The translations under genes and the position numbers were made by a program. From SB11 sp943370295 (GTDB lineage: Bacteria; Bacteroidota; Bacteroidia; UBA8524), in contig CALRQL020000002.1 of assembly GCA_943370295.1 (NCBI GenBank), positions 372,001 through 436,000 on the forward strand: a stretch of DNA of 64,000 nucleotides, read 5' to 3'. Below, in pieces: positions 62,190 to 64,000 of the stretch. Below the pieces are notes generated by a model, which did no database searches, was not told where the DNA came from, and saw only the letters and a list, made by a program, of their open reading frames with translations. The first letter of the stretch is position 1; each line of letters begins with the position of its first letter.

Positions 62190-63225
62190 TTCCGTTGCGG
62201 TATTTAAAAACAGCAAAAAAGGCAGCCCCAAGTAATCCTGGCAACAGAATATTAATGCCCCAAAGCAAGTAGGCGGCAGTTAAAATACCTGTGTTGTTAT
62301 CGCTGTAGTAATTTAAAAAACTAACCGATGCCGCCCCGCGAACACCCAAATCGCTGAGGGCATTGCTGGGCACTACGGTTTGCACCAAAAAGATAACAGG
62401 TACGGCAAGCAATCCTTGGCTTGGGGTTATTTGCACTCCGCACAACTGCAAAAGCAATATAAATTGGGTGCAAAACACGGCGTAACGCAGCACCGCAAGT
62501 ACAAATACTTTAAGTAACAGCACGTTGTTATAAAAATAAAATACCGAAGTGATTTTCTTAAACCTACGTAATAGTTTGGGTTTGCCAAGCACCCACGAAA
62601 CCACGTTAATATTAAAATACAGCAATGGAATAAGTAAGCCCACAAAGGCAACGGCTGCTATCAACAAATAACCTTGGTATTCTTCCCATTGCGAGGCCGA
62701 AAAGGTGTACCAAAACAGTAAGTAGGCAATAGCCCCAAAAATGGCAGTGGCTGCAAACTGCGCATAACTGCCGATAGTAGTAATAAGGGCAGCTTTGATT
62801 TTATTTATTTTAACGTAGATAATCCTGCCTGCAAACTCACCAATGCGGTTGGGCACAAGAATATTTACAAACAGGCTGATAAACACTCCTGTGCAAACAC
62901 TTTTTATGGCCGTTAAAAAACTTACCTGCTCAAAACGGTTGATAAGCAATTTCCATTTCAGGGCTTCAATGCTCCAGTTAAGGCACATCAGCAAAACCAC
63001 TCCCCACAGCATGGGGTTTGAGAGTAATGCAATAAAATGATGGCCTTGAATTGAAACAGAGGTAGTACCCCCGTCGGTTACCAGTTTGTCGTACAGCACC
63101 CACAAACTCACGGCAAGCACCACTATTTTCAGCAGTAGCAGCCAGTGTTTTTTTAGCAGGGTAGGGGTTTTCAAACAGGTATGCGCTATTTTTGGGGTTT
63201 GGTAACTATGGTGGGCAACAGTCAA
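62173..63225 (-). CDS. Lysylphosphatidylglycerol synthase TM-domain (flippase-like) protein
   Basis: 350 residues, with about eight hydrophobic segments between 28 and 335. GVFISLFVNILVPNRIGEFAGRIIYVK and LLAVPVIFLVQTVVPSNALSDLGVRG are the two conserved blocks of the LPG_synthase_TM/UPF0104 family, integral membrane proteins proposed to flip lipid or sugar-lipid substrates. The start is uncertain: the ATG at 63225 overlaps ruvC head-to-head by 18 bases, and a TTG at 63174 (MKTPTLLKKHW) would avoid that. It overlaps the downstream glycosyltransferase, so the pair may build and translocate one glycolipid. Confidence 0.82.
   Translation of the reverse strand: MTVAHHSYQTPKIAHTCLKTPTLLKKHWLLLLKIVVLAVSLWVLYDKLVTDGGTTSVSIQGHHFIALLSNPMLWGVVLLMCLNWSIEALKWKLLINRFEQVSFLTAIKSVCTGVFISLFVNILVPNRIGEFAGRIIYVKINKIKAALITTIGSYAQFAATAIFGAIAYLLFWYTFSASQWEEYQGYLLIAAVAFVGLLIPLLYFNINVVSWVLGKPKLLRRFKKITSVFYFYNNVLLLKVFVLAVLRYAVFCTQFILLLQLCGVQITPSQGLLAVPVIFLVQTVVPSNALSDLGVRGAASVSFLNYYSDNNTGILTAAYLLWGINILLPGLLGAAFFAVFKYRNGNGSNQ
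63187..63194 (+). promoter_or_regulatory. Promoter -7 box TATTTTTG of ruvC
   Basis: Matches TAnnTTTG, 13 bases before the ATG at 63208. It supports that start over the in-frame ATG at 63181, which lies before the box. Confidence 0.45.
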
Positions 63226-63780
63226 GATAACTTTGAGAAAATCATCCTGGGTATCGACCCGGGCACAAATATAATGGGATATGGCTTGTTGGGGTGTACG
63301 GGCAAAAAATTTGAGTTAATAAATGCCGGGGTTATCCACCTGAGCAAATTAGAAGACCATGCGTTGAAGCTGAAAAAGATTTTTGAACGCATTACGTATT
63401 TGATCGATACCTATCACCCTGATGAGATGGCCATTGAAGCTCCCTTTTTCGGGAAAAACGTACAAAGTATGTTGAAGCTGGGTAGGGCGCAAGGCGTTGC
63501 TATTGCTGCGGCCTTGCAGCGCGATGTCCCTATTTTTGAGTATGCCCCCAAAAAGATTAAACAAAGTATTACCGGCAAGGGTACTGCGAGCAAAGAACAG
63601 GTGGCAGCTATGTTGCAAACCCTTTTAAAGTTTGAAGAAATGCCCACCTACCTTGATGCTACAGATGGCTTGGCAGCGGCAGTGTGTCATTTCTTTCAAA
63701 ATACATCATTAAAAGGCAAAGGAGTGAAACACGGCAGTTGGGAAAGTTTTATTAAAAATAACCCGGGTAGGTTGAAGTAA
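63208..63780 (+). CDS. ruvC: Crossover junction endodeoxyribonuclease RuvC
   Basis: About 190 residues from the ATG at 63208. It has the catalytic acidic residues of the RNase H-like fold: Asp17 in LGIDPGTNIMGYG, the acid in MAIEAPFFGKN, and the Asp pair in TYLDATDGLAAAVCHF, plus KLGRAQGVAIAAAL and PKKIKQSITGKGTASKEQV. It cuts Holliday junctions with RuvAB. The product is close to the usual family length. It is followed 3 bases later by an unknown open frame. Confidence 0.93.
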   Translation: MVGNSQDNFEKIILGIDPGTNIMGYGLLGCTGKKFELINAGVIHLSKLEDHALKLKKIFERITYLIDTYHPDEMAIEAPFFGKNVQSMLKLGRAQGVAIAAALQRDVPIFEYAPKKIKQSITGKGTASKEQVAAMLQTLLKFEEMPTYLDATDGLAAAVCHFFQNTSLKGKGVKHGSWESFIKNNPGRLK

Positions 63781-63783
63781 AGC

Positions 63784-64000
63784 ATGGAAATTAAATGTTT
63801 GGTTGTTGCGGTTTTAAAAATTACAGGTCGAGAATCGAGATTTGTGGTGGTTGAAATTTTGAATCCGGAAATCAATTTTAAGCTTACAGAAAACTCTAAA
63901 CTTGCCGGGTATCCCATTGAACCTCTATTTCATTTTTTAAGAATATTAAATAAGGATGGAACACATCGACGTAATACTTATGGAATTAGGCCAGTAGGTG
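63784..64000 (+). CDS. Hypothetical protein (partial, 3' end outside window)
   Basis: An open frame from an ATG at 63784, three bases after the ruvC stop, runs to the right edge without a stop (72 residues seen). It begins MEIKCLVVAVLKITGRESRF and includes LAGYPIEPLFHFLRILN. No family recognised. The tight spacing suggests cotranscription with ruvC, but the frame is too short here to be certain it is a gene. Confidence 0.5.
   Translation, partial: MEIKCLVVAVLKITGRESRFVVVEILNPEINFKLTENSKLAGYPIEPLFHFLRILNKDGTHRRNTYGIRPVG

Noticed and set aside
63784..64000. Naming the last partial frame
   Set aside because: Only 72 residues are visible and no family match is evident.

Overview
The window reads as chromosome of a free-living Bacteroidota (Bacteroidetes) bacterium. 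The evidence is several secreted proteins with type IX secretion (T9SS) C-terminal sorting domains, two TonB-dependent receptors with N-terminal carboxypeptidase-regulatory-like domains, a PorV/PorQ-family barrel, four copies of the DUF6089-type barrel, a uppS-bamA-skp-skp-murI cluster in the order typical of the phylum, and a recurring TAnnTTTG promoter element just upstream of start codons. The DNA is AT-rich. I see no insertion sequence, integrase, phage gene, CRISPR array, tRNA or rRNA.

Layout. 1-13.1 kb: a surface-glycan region. It holds an alpha-1,2-fucosyltransferase, two methyltransferases, an asparagine synthase-like amidotransferase, three further glycosyltransferases and a YfhO-type membrane protein, with two LamG-domain secreted proteins interleaved; the first of these runs off the left edge. 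13.2-26.6 kb: a conserved housekeeping and envelope block with pabA/trpG, an alpha/beta hydrolase, a CBS protein, an Omp85-type barrel, NAD kinase, three tandem DUF6089 barrels, uppS, bamA, two Skp/OmpH chaperones, murI and a 2-hydroxyacid dehydrogenase. 26.7-39.3 kb: the most unusual locus, with two large tandem paralogous TonB-dependent receptors, a 1259-residue secreted protein with a FlgD/T9SS-like C-terminus, and a PorV-family barrel, all on one strand. 39.3-40.3 kb: greA and a HIT protein; greA has a terminator-like hairpin between its promoter and start codon. 40.3-46.8 kb (minus strand): a T9SS protein, a leucine-rich-repeat protein, and a 1472-residue PhoX-like protein with three tandem 190-residue modules. 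47-54.5 kb: a fourth DUF6089 barrel, a GNAT acetyltransferase, a T9SS protein, a small lipoprotein, dprA, an RlpA-like protein, a glycosyltransferase and rsmG. 54.5-63.2 kb (minus strand): a propeller-like lipoprotein, a very large NtrY-like histidine kinase, an OppC-type permease, a small helix-rich protein, a glycosyltransferase and a flippase-like membrane protein. The right end has ruvC and the start of an unknown gene.

How it fits together: almost everything serves the cell envelope, through glycan synthesis, undecaprenyl and peptidoglycan precursors (uppS, murI), outer-membrane protein insertion (bamA, Skp, a second Omp85), T9SS export and surface proteins. The best candidate for an undescribed system is the receptor-receptor-giant protein-PorV locus, which looks like a dedicated uptake or secretion unit. 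Start codons were moved downstream of the longest open frame wherever a TAnnTTTG promoter box or a signal peptide argued for it. No gene-free stretch exceeds 300 bases; the longest are 30367-30629 (hairpins and leader of the second receptor), 46793-47024 (divergent spacer), 52527-52758 (divergent spacer with a promoter box) and 48464-48659 (only a promoter box).
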